64,000 nt of DNA from Bradyrhizobium sp. CB82 (GTDB taxonomy: Bacteria > Pseudomonadota > Alphaproteobacteria > Rhizobiales > Xanthobacteraceae). The position numbers and the translations under genes are program-made. Shown here one piece after another: positions 16,921 to 27,567 of the stretch. The notes beneath the pieces were generated by a model, which did not search any database, was not told the DNA's origin, and saw only the letters and a program-made list of their open reading frames with translations. Each line of letters begins with the position of its first letter. Within the stretch, counting starts at the first letter, position 1. The stretch spans positions 62,001-126,000 of the forward strand of contig NZ_CP121650.1 in the NCBI RefSeq assembly GCF_029714405.1. Reading direction: 5' to 3'.

Positions 16921-19900
16921 ATGCGCGTCTTCACCGTCCCAGTCTCGGTTCCCTTCCTGCGCACGGTCGTCGCCGCGCTGCTCGACGGCGGGCTGGTCGA
17001 CGGCTTTGAGGCGCGCAAGGAACCGGCGCGGTTGGCGGACGCCACGCTCTACCTGCCGACACGGCGCGCGATGCGCGTGGTGCGCGAGATCTTTTTGGAG
17101 GAGATGAAGGCTGACGCCGTCGTGCTGCCGCGTATCGTCGCCCTCGGCGATATCGACGAGGACGAGCTCGCCTTTGCCGACGAGGCCGAGCAGTTTTCCG
17201 GCACGGCGCCGCTCGACATTCCACCACGACTCGGCGAGCTCGAACGCAGGTTGACGCTGGCGCGGCTGGTCGCGGCCTGGGCCAAAGGTCCGGTGCTGGC
17301 GCCGCTGGTGGTCGGCGGCCCGGCCTCGACGCTCGCGCTCGCCTCGGATCTTGCGCGCCTCATCGACGACATGGTGACGCGCGGCGTCGACTGGAGCGCG
17401 CTCGACGGGCTCATTCCCGACCAGCTCGATCAATACTGGCAGCATTCGCTTCAGTTCCTGCGCATCGCGCGCGAGGCCTGGCCCAACCACCTCGCCGAGA
17501 TCAACCGGATCGAACCCGCGGCGCGGCGCGATCAACTCATCGCCGCAGAAGCAAAGCGGCTGACCGTGCATCCCGCAGGGCCCGTGATCGCTGCAGGCTC
17601 GACCGGTTCGATGCCGGCCACCGCAAAATTCCTGCACGCGGTGGCGTCGCTCCCGCATGGCGCCGTTGTGCTGCCGGGCCTCGACACCGATCTCGACGAG
17701 GACGCTTGGCGCACCATCGGCGGCGTGCGCGATGCGCTGGGCAGGTTCGCGGAACATCCGGCCTCGAACCATCCGCAATATGCGATGCATGCGCTGCTAC
17801 AGCGCTTCGGCATCAAGCGCAGCGACGTCGATAGTCTCCGGCCGCCGGCGGAGGGCGGCCGCGATCTTCTGGCATCCGAGTCGATGCGGCCATCTGCCAA
17901 GACGGAAATTTGGCACGATCGCCTGAAGCAGCCCGACGTTGCCGCAAAAATTGCCGGCGCCATGACGAACCTCGCCGTCGTCGAGGCGCCCAATCCCGAG
18001 ATGGAAGCGCTGGCGATCGCGATTGCGATGCGCGAGGCGCGGCACCTCGACAAATCCGCAGCGCTGGTGACGCCGGATCGCGCGCTCGCCAGGCGGGTGA
18101 TGGCGGCGCTCGCACGATGGGATCTCGCCTTCGACGATTCCGGCGGCGACGTGCTGATGGAAACCTCCGCCGGCACCTTTGCGCGTCTTGCGGCGGAAGT
18201 TGCGACGAAGGGCCTGGAGCCGCCGACCTTGCTGGCGCTGCTGAAGCATCCGCTGTGCCGGCTCGGCGCCGTGCCCGGCGCGTGGACGCGCGCGATCGAG
18301 GGTTTGGAGCTCGCGGTGTTGCGCGGCACACGCCCGCCGCCCGGCACGGCAGGGCTCTCGCGCGAGTTCACCCGCTTCCGCGATGAGCTCGCAAAACTCT
18401 GTCGTAACGAGGTTTCCGCGCTGCATCGGAGCGAGCCCCGCGCGCGGCTGAAGGCGGAGGATCTCGAGCGCATCCAGGCGCTGATCGCGACCTTGCAGAC
18501 GGCGCTGGCGCCGATCGAGAGTCTGGCATCGTCGAAGCCCTGCGATTTCGCCGAGCTCGCGCATCGCCATCGCGAGATCCTGATCGCGCTGTCGCGCGAC
18601 GAGCAGGGCATTCCGCTTGCCTTCGAGGATCGCGAAGGGCTGGCGCTTGCCGCCGCCTTCGACGACCTCTTGCGCGGCGGGACGACGAGTGGGTTGGTGG
18701 TTCCGCTGCCGGATTATGCGGATGTGTTCCAGATCGCGTTCGGCAACCGCGCGGTACGGCGGCCGGACAAGCCCGGCGCACGGCTCCAGATCTATGGTCC
18801 CCTGGAATCGCGATTGATGCAGGCCGACCGCATCATCGTCGGCGGACTGATCGAAGGCGTGTGGCCGCCCTCGCCGCGCATCGATCCCTGGCTCAGCCGA
18901 CCGATGCGGCACGAGCTCGGCCTCGATCTGCCGGAGCGCCGCATCGGCCTCTCCGCGCATGACTTCGCGCAACTGCTCGGCGCCGATGAGGTGATCCTCA
19001 CCCATTCCGCCAAGGCGGGCGGTGCGCCGGCGGTGGCCTCGCGTTTCCTGCATCGGCTGGAGGCGGTTGCGGGTGATGCGCAGTGGAAGGCGGCAAAACG
19101 CGCCGGGGAAAAATACGTGCGGTTCGCCGGCGCGCTGGACCAGCCCGACGAGGTCAAGCCGATCAAGCAGCCCGAACCGCGGCCGCCGCGCGCAACGCGG
19201 CCGCTGAAGCTGTCGGTCACCGCGATCGAGGACTGGCTGCGTGATCCCTACACGATCTATGCAAAATACATTTTGCGGCTCGATGCGCTCGATCCCGTCG
19301 ACATGCCGCTTTCGGCGGCCGACCGTGGCTCTGCCATCCACGATGCGCTGGGCGAGTTCACGGAAGCCTACGCGGCCCGCCTGCCCCAGGATCCGGCGCG
19401 CGTGCTGCGCGCGATCGGCGAAAAGCATTTTGCGCCGCTGATGGAGCGCCCCGAAGCGCGCGCGTTGTGGTGGCCGCGCTTCCAGCGCATTGCCCGCTGG
19501 TTTGGCGATTGGGAGCAGGCGCGGCGCGACGCAATCGAAGCGATCACCGCCGAGACCCGCGGCGAGATCGCAATCCCGCTCGGCAATGAGCGCACGTTTT
19601 ATCTCTCCGCGCGCGCCGATCGCATCGAGCGGCGCCAGGGCGGCGGTTACGCGATCCTCGACTACAAGACCGGCCAACCGCCGACCGGCAAGCAGGTGCG
19701 CATGGGATTGTCGCCGCAGCTCACGCTGGAAGCCGCGATCCTGCGCGAGGGCGGCTTCCCGGACATCGACGCCGGCTCATCCGTCAGCCAGCTCGTTTAC
19801 GTTCGCCTGAGCGGCAACAATCCGCCGGGGGAAGAGCGCATTCTCGAGCTCAAGATCAAGCCGAGTGACACACCGCAGCCGCCGGACACCGCAGCCGCGG

Positions 19901-20067
19901 AGGCACGAAACAAGCTGGAAGCACTGATCCGCGCCTTCGAGGATGAGAACCAGGCCTATACCTCGCTGAATCTGCCGATGTGGACCAACCGCTACGGCGC
20001 TTACGACGATCTCGCGCGCATCAAGGAATGGTCTGCCGCCGGCGGCCTGGGGATCGAGGAATGGTGA
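16921..20067 (+). CDS. addB: Double-strand break repair protein AddB
   Basis: Large subunit (1048 residues) of the alphaproteobacterial AddAB helicase-nuclease, which resects DNA ends for RecA. The start MRVFTVPVSVPFLRTVVAAL fits the family. It has an inactivated helicase-like core (YLPTRRAMRVVREIF, DRIIVGGLIEGVWPPSPRID, WLSRPMRHELGLDLPERRIG) and a C-terminal RecB-type nuclease with AILDYKTGQPPTGKQ. It overlaps addA by seven bases, as is usual for the pair. Confidence 0.96.
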   Translation: MRVFTVPVSVPFLRTVVAALLDGGLVDGFEARKEPARLADATLYLPTRRAMRVVREIFLEEMKADAVVLPRIVALGDIDEDELAFADEAEQFSGTAPLDIPPRLGELERRLTLARLVAAWAKGPVLAPLVVGGPASTLALASDLARLIDDMVTRGVDWSALDGLIPDQLDQYWQHSLQFLRIAREAWPNHLAEINRIEPAARRDQLIAAEAKRLTVHPAGPVIAAGSTGSMPATAKFLHAVASLPHGAVVLPGLDTDLDEDAWRTIGGVRDALGRFAEHPASNHPQYAMHALLQRFGIKRSDVDSLRPPAEGGRDLLASESMRPSAKTEIWHDRLKQPDVAAKIAGAMTNLAVVEAPNPEMEALAIAIAMREARHLDKSAALVTPDRALARRVMAALARWDLAFDDSGGDVLMETSAGTFARLAAEVATKGLEPPTLLALLKHPLCRLGAVPGAWTRAIEGLELAVLRGTRPPPGTAGLSREFTRFRDELAKLCRNEVSALHRSEPRARLKAEDLERIQALIATLQTALAPIESLASSKPCDFAELAHRHREILIALSRDEQGIPLAFEDREGLALAAAFDDLLRGGTTSGLVVPLPDYADVFQIAFGNRAVRRPDKPGARLQIYGPLESRLMQADRIIVGGLIEGVWPPSPRIDPWLSRPMRHELGLDLPERRIGLSAHDFAQLLGADEVILTHSAKAGGAPAVASRFLHRLEAVAGDAQWKAAKRAGEKYVRFAGALDQPDEVKPIKQPEPRPPRATRPLKLSVTAIEDWLRDPYTIYAKYILRLDALDPVDMPLSAADRGSAIHDALGEFTEAYAARLPQDPARVLRAIGEKHFAPLMERPEARALWWPRFQRIARWFGDWEQARRDAIEAITAETRGEIAIPLGNERTFYLSARADRIERRQGGGYAILDYKTGQPPTGKQVRMGLSPQLTLEAAILREGGFPDIDAGSSVSQLVYVRLSGNNPPGEERILELKIKPSDTPQPPDTAAAEARNKLEALIRAFEDENQAYTSLNLPMWTNRYGAYDDLARIKEWSAAGGLGIEEW

Positions 20068-23000
20068 AGGCACCGCGCCCCATCCCCGATGCCGTGCGTG
20101 CGACACAGGCGCGCGCGTCCGATCCGAACGCATCGGCCTTCGTGTCGGCCAATGCCGGCTCGGGCAAGACCCATGTGCTGGTGCAGCGCGTGATCCGCCT
20201 GTTGCTGTCGGGCGTGCCTCCGGAAAAGATCCTCTGCATCACCTTCACCAAGGCGGCCGCCGCCAACATGGCGGAGCGCGTCTTCACCACGCTCGGCCAT
20301 TGGGTGACGCTGGACGATGCCGCGCTGGACGATGCGATCCGCGCGGCCGGGATCCCCTATCCCAACGCAAAACTGCGGCGTGAGGCACGAAAGCTGTTCG
20401 CCTGCGCGCTGGAGACGCCGGGCGGATTAAAAGTACAGACAATTCACGCGCTATGCACGCGGCTGCTCCAGCAGTTCCCGTTCGAGGCCAATGTGCCGGC
20501 GCGCTTCGCCGTGATCGACGAGCGCGACCAGACCGACATGATGGAGCGCGCCAACCTGAAGGTGTTGCTGGAGGCCGCGCGCGATCCTGAGAGCGTCACC
20601 GGCCGCGCACTGCTGACCGCGATGGCGAGCGCCGCCGACGTCACCTTCAAGGAGGTCGTGCGCGAAGCGTGTCTCAGCCGCGACCACTTCATGGCCTGGA
20701 CCGATGCGGCCGGCAGCGCCGAGCTAGCTGCCGCGGAGATGGCGGCGGTGCTGGGCGTCGATGCAGGCGATCGTGTGGAGGACATCGAGCTTGAAATTCT
20801 CGACGGTCCATTCCTGCCGCGTGCGCGCTGGGACGACATCGCCTTTGCGCTGGAGGACGGCAGCAAGTCCGACAACGATCAGGCGGAGCGACTGCGCGCC
20901 GCAAAAGGGTTTTCAGGCGGCGCGCAGGTCGATGCCTACCTGAACGTCTTCCTCACCGACGAGAAGCTGCCGCGCAAGGCGGTGCTGACCAAGAAGTTCG
21001 GCGATCACAACCCCTCCGTCGCTCGCCTGTTCGAGGCCGAGGCGCAGCGTCTCGGCGGGCTCATCGAGAAGCGCCGCGCGGTCACCGTGCGGGACCGCAC
21101 CGAGGCCCTGCTGCATATCGCGACCGCCGCGGCGGCGAACTACCGCCGTGAGAAGCAGGAGCGCGGGCTGCTCGACTACGACGACCTCATCGACAAGACG
21201 CTGACGATGCTGAACCGCGTCAGCTCGGGCTGGGTGCATTACAAACTCGACCGCGGCGTCGATCACGTATTGATCGACGAGGCGCAGGACACGAGTCCGC
21301 GGCAATGGGACATCGTCGCGCACATCATCTCCGAGTTCACGGCCGGCGAAGGTGCGCGCGAGGGGCTCAACCGCACCATCTTCGCCGTCGGCGACGAGAA
21401 GCAATCGATCTTCTCGTTCCAGGGCGCGCAGCCCCGGGAATTCGACGCGCGCCGGCGCGAGCTGCATCGCAAGTTCACCGCAGCCGGGTTGAAATTCGAT
21501 CCGGTCGCATTCACCTATTCGTTCCGTTCGGGTGCTGCGATCCTGCACTCGGTCGACCACGTCTTCCGTGAGCCCGAGATCTACAAGAGCATCCACGCGA
21601 TCGAGATCGGCCATCCCCTGCACAATGCACTGAGTGACGCCGGCCCGAGCCTGATCGAGCTCTGGGATCTTGCGGAAGCCGACGACCGGCAGGACATCGA
21701 AGGCTGGCGCGCGCCGTTCGACGGCGTCTCCGTGACCAGCCCCGAGGTCAAGCTCGCCCGCCGCATCCAGACCGAGATCAAGCATCTCGTGGAGAGCGGC
21801 ACGCTGACGGGACATGCCGGCGAGCGGCGTCCCCTGCGCTATGGCGACATGCTGATCCTGGTGCGGCGTCGCGGCAATGCGTTCGACGCGGTGATCCAGG
21901 CGCTGAAGCACGCCGGCATCCCGGTTGCCGGCGCCGACCGATTGAAGCTGACCGAGCACATCGCGATCATCGATCTGATGAACCTCGCCGATGCGCTGCT
22001 GCTGCCGCAGGACGATCTTGCGCTCGCGGTGGCGCTGAAGAGCCCGCTGTTCGGCCTCGACGACGACGACCTGTTCGCGCTCGCTTGGGATCGCAAGGGC
22101 TCGCTGCGCCGCGCGCTGGCCGAGCACGCGCGTGGAAGCGAGAAATTCGAAAGCGTGCTGCGCCGGCTGGAGGCCTGCGAGGCCCGCGCGCGCAACGAGA
22201 CGCCGTTCGCCTTCTATGCCTGGCTGCTCGGCGGCGACGAGGGCCGCGCGCGCATCCTGCGCCGGCTGGGCCACGAGGCCAACGATGCGCTCGACGAGTT
22301 TTTGGAGCTCGCGCTGAACTATGAGCGCAAGGCGCCGGCTTCACTGCAGGGTTTCATGGCTTGGCTGCGCTCGGCCGACACCGAAGTGAAGCGCGACATG
22401 GAGATCTCGCGCGACGAGGTCCGCGTGATGACAGTCCACGGTGCCAAGGGCCTGGAGGCCTCCGTGGTGTTCATGGTCGACACCACATCCTCGCCCTCGG
22501 ACACGCAGCGCCTGCGGCTGATCCAGGTGCCGCGCGGCAATGGCGGCGAGATCGTGGTCTGGGCCGGCCGCAAAGCTGACGATCCGAAGCCCGTTGTCGA
22601 TGCGCGCAAGGCCATGCTCGAGGAGACCGAGGACGAATATCGCCGCCTGCTCTACGTCGCGATGACGCGGGCGGCCGACCGGCTGATCGTCGGCGGCTGC
22701 ATGCCCGGCAACATGAACACGGTGCGCAAGCTGTGCTGGTACGATCTCGTCGACAAGGGGCTCACCGGTTCCGGTCTCGAGAAACAGACGACCGAGACGC
22801 CGCTTGGCAAGGTGACCCGCTTTGCCCGTCCCTCGGACGTCGCGGCGCTGGGCACGCCCTCAACCTCGGTTGACGAGACAATCGCGCTGCCGGCTTGGCT
22901 GCGAACCAAGGCGCCCAAAGACATCCTCGATGACGATCCGGTGCGGCCCTCCGGCCAGGCTGCCAAGGAAGGCCGCGCGGTCCGTTCGGGCGAATCGCTC

Positions 23001-23570
23001 CAGTCCCGGGCCCTTGCATTGCAGCGCGGCACGCTGGTGCATCGGCTGCTGCAATCCCTGCCCGATATCGCCACTGAGCGCCGGCGCGAGTCCGCGCTCG
23101 GCTTCGTGGCGCGCAACGCCGCGGATTGGCTGGAAGCCGACCGCGCGGCGCTGGCCGACAAGGTGCTCGCTTTGATCGCCGCGCCGCGTTTTGCCGCCGT
23201 GTTCGCGGCGGGCAGCCGCGCCGAGGTCGCTATCGTCGGCCGGCTCGAACGACCCGGCCGGCCGCCGGCGCTGGTGTCGGGCCAGATCGACCGGCTGGTG
23301 GTCACGCCGGACGAGGTCCTGATCGTCGATTTCAAGACCAACCAGGTGGCGCCGAAGAGCGCCACTGAGGCGCCGGCGGCTTATGTCCGCCAGCTCGCGC
23401 TGTACCGGGCCGTGCTCTCCCGGCTCTATCCCCAAACGCCGATCAGGGCGGTCCTGCTCTGGACCGAGACCCTTGAATATATGGAGATTTCCGCTCCCGC
23501 GCTGGACGCGGCGCTGGCATCCCTTCATGTCGGCGTGAGCATCCTTGACCCGGCAAGGCACCGTTCATAG
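20061..23570 (+). CDS. addA: Double-strand break repair helicase AddA
   Basis: Catalytic UvrD-family helicase and nuclease subunit of AddAB, 1169 residues. Walker A is FVSANAGSGKTHVLVQRVIR (about residues 23-42), motif Ia CITFTKAAAANMAERV, motif II DHVLIDEAQDTSPRQWD and motif III VGDEKQSIFSFQGA. Motif V/VI regions are VMTVHGAKGLEA and RRLLYVAMTRAADRLIV. The C-terminal nuclease motif is VLIVDFKTNQ. The start lies inside the last codons of addB. The pair replaces RecBCD in this lineage. Confidence 0.97.
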   Translation: MVKAPRPIPDAVRATQARASDPNASAFVSANAGSGKTHVLVQRVIRLLLSGVPPEKILCITFTKAAAANMAERVFTTLGHWVTLDDAALDDAIRAAGIPYPNAKLRREARKLFACALETPGGLKVQTIHALCTRLLQQFPFEANVPARFAVIDERDQTDMMERANLKVLLEAARDPESVTGRALLTAMASAADVTFKEVVREACLSRDHFMAWTDAAGSAELAAAEMAAVLGVDAGDRVEDIELEILDGPFLPRARWDDIAFALEDGSKSDNDQAERLRAAKGFSGGAQVDAYLNVFLTDEKLPRKAVLTKKFGDHNPSVARLFEAEAQRLGGLIEKRRAVTVRDRTEALLHIATAAAANYRREKQERGLLDYDDLIDKTLTMLNRVSSGWVHYKLDRGVDHVLIDEAQDTSPRQWDIVAHIISEFTAGEGAREGLNRTIFAVGDEKQSIFSFQGAQPREFDARRRELHRKFTAAGLKFDPVAFTYSFRSGAAILHSVDHVFREPEIYKSIHAIEIGHPLHNALSDAGPSLIELWDLAEADDRQDIEGWRAPFDGVSVTSPEVKLARRIQTEIKHLVESGTLTGHAGERRPLRYGDMLILVRRRGNAFDAVIQALKHAGIPVAGADRLKLTEHIAIIDLMNLADALLLPQDDLALAVALKSPLFGLDDDDLFALAWDRKGSLRRALAEHARGSEKFESVLRRLEACEARARNETPFAFYAWLLGGDEGRARILRRLGHEANDALDEFLELALNYERKAPASLQGFMAWLRSADTEVKRDMEISRDEVRVMTVHGAKGLEASVVFMVDTTSSPSDTQRLRLIQVPRGNGGEIVVWAGRKADDPKPVVDARKAMLEETEDEYRRLLYVAMTRAADRLIVGGCMPGNMNTVRKLCWYDLVDKGLTGSGLEKQTTETPLGKVTRFARPSDVAALGTPSTSVDETIALPAWLRTKAPKDILDDDPVRPSGQAAKEGRAVRSGESLQSRALALQRGTLVHRLLQSLPDIATERRRESALGFVARNAADWLEADRAALADKVLALIAAPRFAAVFAAGSRAEVAIVGRLERPGRPPALVSGQIDRLVVTPDEVLIVDFKTNQVAPKSATEAPAAYVRQLALYRAVLSRLYPQTPIRAVLLWTETLEYMEISAPALDAALASLHVGVSILDPARHRS

Positions 23571-23638
23571 GTTGACGCCATGATCTTTGGTGCGATTCCA
23601 CGTCGCGCCGCTTCCTTTCAACCGAACGAGGTACTCCA

Positions 23639-23959
23639 ATGGCCGTTGGCAAGGTTTCTGACGCCGATTTCGAAGCCGAAGTGCTCAAGGCGAACGGCCC
23701 GGTGGTCGTCGATTTCTGGGCCGAATGGTGCGGCCCCTGCCGCATGATCGCACCCGCGCTCGACGAGATCGCCGGCGCGATGGGCGACAAGGTCAAGATC
23801 GTCAAGCTCAACGTCGACGAGAGCCCGAAAACCGCGTCGAAGTACGGCGTGATGTCGATCCCGACCCTGATGATCTTCAAAGGCGGCGAGATGGCCTCCC
23901 GCCAGGTCGGCGCCGCGCCGAAGGCGAAGCTCCAGCAGTGGATCACCGCCGCGGTCTGA
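23639..23959 (+). CDS. trxA: Thioredoxin
   Basis: Cytosolic dithiol reductant, 106 residues. The active site is [15 protein letters not shown], the cis-Pro loop is MSIPTLMIF, and the buried acidic residue is in VVVDFWAEW. It lies 68 bases after addA and has its own terminator at 23988-24013. Confidence 0.97.
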   Translation: MAVGKVSDADFEAEVLKANGPVVVDFWAEWCGPCRMIAPALDEIAGAMGDKVKIVKLNVDESPKTASKYGVMSIPTLMIFKGGEMASRQVGAAPKAKLQQWITAAV

Positions 23960-23987
23960 TCTCAGTCGCTGACGACTATTTTCGACA

Positions 23988-24013
23988 CCGGCCGGCGAAA
24001 TGCCGGCCGTTTT
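23988..24013 (+). terminator. Intrinsic terminator of trxA
   Basis: Stem CGGCCGGC / GCCGGCCG with loop GAAAT followed by TTTT, 30 bases after the trxA stop. The same GAAAT loop is used in the rpsA terminator. Confidence 0.9.
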
Positions 24014-24053
24014 GCGTTGGGAGGCTATGTCCTGCGTCTAACGAGGCCTACCC

Positions 24054-25118
24054 TTGCCTGCCCCTCCCCGCAAACGCGCGCGCAAATCCACCTTTCCCAT
24101 TGCCATGGAAGCGCGTTCGGTCGACGCCATCCCCCGCGGGCGGGAATGGCAGTACGAGCCGAAATGGGATGGCTTTCGCTGCCTGCTCTCGCGCGAGGCT
24201 GACAGCGTTGATCTCCGCTCCAAGTCCGGCGAGGATCTCGCGCGCTATTTTCCTGAGCTCGTCGCCGCGGCTCTGAAGCTGAAGGCAAACAGCTTCGTGC
24301 TCGACGGCGAGATCGTCGTGCCGCAGGGCAAGAGCTTCTCCTTCGATGCGCTGCTGCAGCGAATTCATCCCGCCGCGAGCCGGGTGAAGAAGCTCGCCCA
24401 GGACACGCCGGCGCTCTATCTCGCCTTCGATCTGCTGAAGACCGTCAAAGACAGGCAGCTTGCCGAGACGCCACTGAGCGAGCGAAGGCCGGCGCTGGAA
24501 GCTTTCGCGAAAGCCAATTTCCGGAACAGCGCGAGCTTCCGTCTCTCGCCGGTCACGTCGAGCTACGCGACCGCGCAAAAGTGGCTGGCGCAATCCGGCG
24601 GCGGCTCGGACGGCGTTATCGCCAAGCGCATCGACCTGCCCTATCGGGCCGGCAATCGCGACGGCATGCAGAAGATCAAGCGATTTCGCAGCGCGGATTG
24701 CGTTGTCGGCGGCTTCCGCTATGCGACCAACAGAATCCGCGGCCGGAAGGTCGTCGGCTCGCTGCTACTTGGGCTCTATGACGACGAGGGCCTGCTGCAC
24801 CATGTCGGCTTCAGCTCGGCGATCAAGCAGGAGGAGAAACCTGGGTTGACCGACAGGCTGGAGGCGCTGATTGGCGAATCCGGCTTCACCGGTAACGCGC
24901 CGGGCGGTCCGAGCCGCTGGTCGACGGAGCGCTCGGCGAAGTGGTGCCCGCTCAAGCCGAAGCTGGTGGTGGAGGTTTGCTACGACCATTTCAGCGGTGA
25001 GCGTTTTCGCCACGGCACCTCGATCCTGCGCTGGCGCCCCGACAAGGCGCCGCAGCAATGCACCTTCGTGCAGTTGAAGCAGAAGGCGGCCGACCCCATG
25101 AAGCTGCTACGACCGTAG
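24054..25118 (+). CDS. ATP-dependent DNA ligase (LigC/LigD ligase-domain type)
   Basis: Ligase of 354 residues with adenylation and OB-fold domains only. The AMP-accepting lysine is in EPKWDGFRCLL (KxDGxR, motif I); VLDGEIVVPQGKSFSFDALL carries motif III, SDGVIAKRIDLPYR motif IV and DGMQKIKRFRSADCVVGGFR motif V. There is no polymerase or phosphoesterase domain, so it is the stand-alone LigC class, which works in alternative end joining or repair. The given TTG start has no strong ribosome site; the ATG at about 24105 (MEARSV) is an alternative. It is not linked to ku. Confidence 0.88.
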   Translation: MPAPPRKRARKSTFPIAMEARSVDAIPRGREWQYEPKWDGFRCLLSREADSVDLRSKSGEDLARYFPELVAAALKLKANSFVLDGEIVVPQGKSFSFDALLQRIHPAASRVKKLAQDTPALYLAFDLLKTVKDRQLAETPLSERRPALEAFAKANFRNSASFRLSPVTSSYATAQKWLAQSGGGSDGVIAKRIDLPYRAGNRDGMQKIKRFRSADCVVGGFRYATNRIRGRKVVGSLLLGLYDDEGLLHHVGFSSAIKQEEKPGLTDRLEALIGESGFTGNAPGGPSRWSTERSAKWCPLKPKLVVEVCYDHFSGERFRHGTSILRWRPDKAPQQCTFVQLKQKAADPMKLLRP

Positions 25119-25151
25119 TCCGGATTTCGCTTCCGCTCTATCCGGGCTACG
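25114..25151. repeat. Palindromic repeat covering the ligase stop codon
   Basis: CGTAGTCCGGAT and ATCCGGGCTACG form 12-base arms with one mismatch. The left arm contains the ligase TAG stop. It belongs to the 'GTAGCCCGGAT' type of intergenic repeat seen in Rhizobiales and lies between convergent genes. Confidence 0.75.
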
Positions 25152-25158
25152 CGAGACT

Positions 25159-26502
25159 CTATGCAGGAGGCGTGCCGTTGAGCGCGAGCACATGGCCGGC
25201 GAGATAGAGCGAGCCGGTGATCAGGATGCGCGGCGGCACCTCGTAGGCGAGCCGTGAGAGAGCGCGCAGCGCCGCCTCGACGCCCGGCGCGGTCTCGACG
25301 CGCATGCCAAAACTGCGTGCGGCGTCTGCGAGCCGATCGGCCGGCATCGCGTTCTCGGCTCCCGGAATCGGCACCGCGATGATGTGACGGGTGAGGCCGG
25401 CGAAATTGGCGAGGAAGCCGTGGGCGTCCTTGTTGGCCATCATGCCTGAGATCACCACCAGCGGCCGCGACACCCGCTCTTCGAGATCGCCGAGCGCGGC
25501 CGCAGCAACGCGGCCGCCCTCGGCATTGTGGCCGCCGTCGAGCCAGATCTCACTGCCCTGCGGCCCCCAGCCGAGCAACTCGCCAGAGGTGAGCCGCTGC
25601 ATCCGCGCCGGCCATTCGGCGCCCAAGATGCCGGCCTCAAACGCTGCATGGCTGATCTTGAAGGCGCCGGTGGCGCGCAGCGTCGCGATCGCGAGGCCGG
25701 CATTGTCGAATTGGTGGCGACCGAACAGGCGTGGCGCCGCGAGATCCATCAGCCCGCGATCGTCCGAATAGACCAGCCGCCCGTGCTCGACATTGACATG
25801 CCAGCCCTCGCCCGCCGCAAACAGCGGCGCGCGCATGCGTTTCGCCTGCGCCTCGAGCACCGCCATCGTCTCGGGCGCCTGCTCAGCCGAGATCACGGGC
25901 ACGCCGCGCTTGATGATCGCGGCTTTCTCGCCGGCGATCGCGGTCAAGGTGTCGCCGAGGAAATCCGTATGATCCATGCTGATCGGCGTGATCACGCAAG
26001 CCGCCGGTGCATCGACCACATTGGTCGAATCGAGCCGTCCGCCAAGCCCCACCTCGAGCAGCACCACATCGGCCGGATTTTGCGCGAACAGGTGGAAGGC
26101 GGCGGCGGTCTTCAACTCGAACACGGTCGCGGCTTCGCCGGCGTTGACGCGCTCGACCAATTCCAGCGCGTCACGGAGCTCATCGTCGCCGACCAGCACG
26201 CCGCCGCCGACGCGGCCGAGCCGGAAGCATTCGTTGATCCGGACCAGGTAGGGCGAGGTGTAGGCGTGGACGCACAGGCCGGCGGCTTCCAGCGTTGCGC
26301 GGAGATAAGCGAGCGTCGAACCCTTGCCGTTGGTGCCGGCGATGTGGATCACCGGTGGCAGCTTGCGTTCGGGATGGTCGAGCCGCTCGAGCAGGCGATG
26401 CATCCGCTCGAGCCCGAGATCGATCCGCTTTTGATGCAGGGCCGACAGCCGCCCGATCACGTCACCGAGCGACGGCTTTGTGCTGTCAGCAGAGGCGTTC
26501 AC
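25159..26502 (-). CDS. folC: Bifunctional folylpolyglutamate/dihydrofolate synthase
   Basis: Mur-ligase-family enzyme (447 residues) that adds glutamate to dihydropteroate and then to folates. The ATP loop is [20 protein letters not shown] (about residues 53-72), followed by [51 protein letters not shown] and [10 protein letters not shown] are typical of FolC. The start overlaps the accD stop by four bases, giving the conserved accD-folC pair downstream of trp genes. Confidence 0.96.
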   Translation of the reverse strand: MNASADSTKPSLGDVIGRLSALHQKRIDLGLERMHRLLERLDHPERKLPPVIHIAGTNGKGSTLAYLRATLEAAGLCVHAYTSPYLVRINECFRLGRVGGGVLVGDDELRDALELVERVNAGEAATVFELKTAAAFHLFAQNPADVVLLEVGLGGRLDSTNVVDAPAACVITPISMDHTDFLGDTLTAIAGEKAAIIKRGVPVISAEQAPETMAVLEAQAKRMRAPLFAAGEGWHVNVEHGRLVYSDDRGLMDLAAPRLFGRHQFDNAGLAIATLRATGAFKISHAAFEAGILGAEWPARMQRLTSGELLGWGPQGSEIWLDGGHNAEGGRVAAAALGDLEERVSRPLVVISGMMANKDAHGFLANFAGLTRHIIAVPIPGAENAMPADRLADAARSFGMRVETAPGVEAALRALSRLAYEVPPRILITGSLYLAGHVLALNGTPPA

Positions 26503-27440
26503 GCGTGCGGTGCGGCCGGCGCCACTTCGGGGGCCGATACGATCTGCGCCGCGCTCGTGACTGGCTGCACCGACTTGGGCACGTTCTCCAGCGCCGGCGA
26601 CCTGGTCAGCAAACGGCAGAGCCGCGCCAGGGTGGGACGCAAATCATGGCGGTGCACGACCATGTCGACCATGCCGTGCTCCTTCAGGTACTCGGCACGC
26701 TGGAAACCTTCGGGGAGCTTTTCGCGGATGGTCTGCTCGATGACGCGGGCGCCGGCGAAGCCGATCAGCGCACCGGGCTCGGCGATCTGCACGTCGCCGA
26801 GCATCGCATAGGACGCAGTGACGCCGCCGGTGGTCGGGTTGGTCAGCACCACGATATAGGGCTGTTTTGCCTCGCGCAGCATCTGCACCGCGACCGTCGT
26901 GCGCGGCATCTGCATCAGCGACAAGATGCCCTCCTGCATGCGTGCGCCGCCCGAGGCCGCGAACACGATGAAGGGCGACTTCTTCTCGACCGCGAGCTCG
27001 AGCCCGCGCACGATGGCTTCGCCCGCGGCCATGCCGAGCGAGCCGCCCATGAAGTCAAAATCCTGCACGGCGATGACGACGGCGGCGCCTTCGAGCTTGC
27101 CATAGCCGACCTTGATCGCATCGTTCAGATTGGTGCGGGCACGCGCATCCTTGATGCGATCGGCGTATTTCTTTTCGTCGCGAAATTTCAGCGGATCGGG
27201 AGTGACCTCGGGCAAAGCGACGTCGAACCAGGTCTCGTTGTCGAAGATCGACTTGAGCCGCGCCACCGCGCCCATGCGCATGTGGTAGTTCGAGCCGGGG
27301 ATGACGAACTGGTTAGCCTCGACGTCCTTGTAGAACACGAGCTGCCCGGAATCCGGGCATTTGATCCACAGGTTCTCCGGCGTCTCCCGCCGCAGCATGT
27401 TACGGATCTTCGGCCGGACCACATTGGTGAGCCAGTTCAT
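26499..27440 (-). CDS. accD: Acetyl-CoA carboxylase carboxyltransferase subunit beta
   Basis: Beta subunit of the carboxyltransferase that makes malonyl-CoA for fatty acid synthesis, 313 residues. The crotonase-like core is intact ([67 protein letters not shown]). The N-terminal zinc ribbon of E. coli AccD (two CxxC pairs) is reduced to one Cys: [13 protein letters not shown] and [13 protein letters not shown]. Other Rhizobiales AccD proteins show the same loss as far as I recall. The gene sits between trpA and folC in the usual alphaproteobacterial order. Confidence 0.96.
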   Translation of the reverse strand: MNWLTNVVRPKIRNMLRRETPENLWIKCPDSGQLVFYKDVEANQFVIPGSNYHMRMGAVARLKSIFDNETWFDVALPEVTPDPLKFRDEKKYADRIKDARARTNLNDAIKVGYGKLEGAAVVIAVQDFDFMGGSLGMAAGEAIVRGLELAVEKKSPFIVFAASGGARMQEGILSLMQMPRTTVAVQMLREAKQPYIVVLTNPTTGGVTASYAMLGDVQIAEPGALIGFAGARVIEQTIREKLPEGFQRAEYLKEHGMVDMVVHRHDLRPTLARLCRLLTRSPALENVPKSVQPVTSAAQIVSAPEVAPAAPHA

Positions 27441-27567
27441 GGTTTGCTCCGATTAGCCATCCCGCCTGGGGATCGCCTGAAGGGATATATGGCGCCCGGG
27501 ACTTCCCCCGGCAAGCCGCCGTGTGGTCCGCGTTGGAAGCGGAATTATGGCCTATTCTTACTGAATC

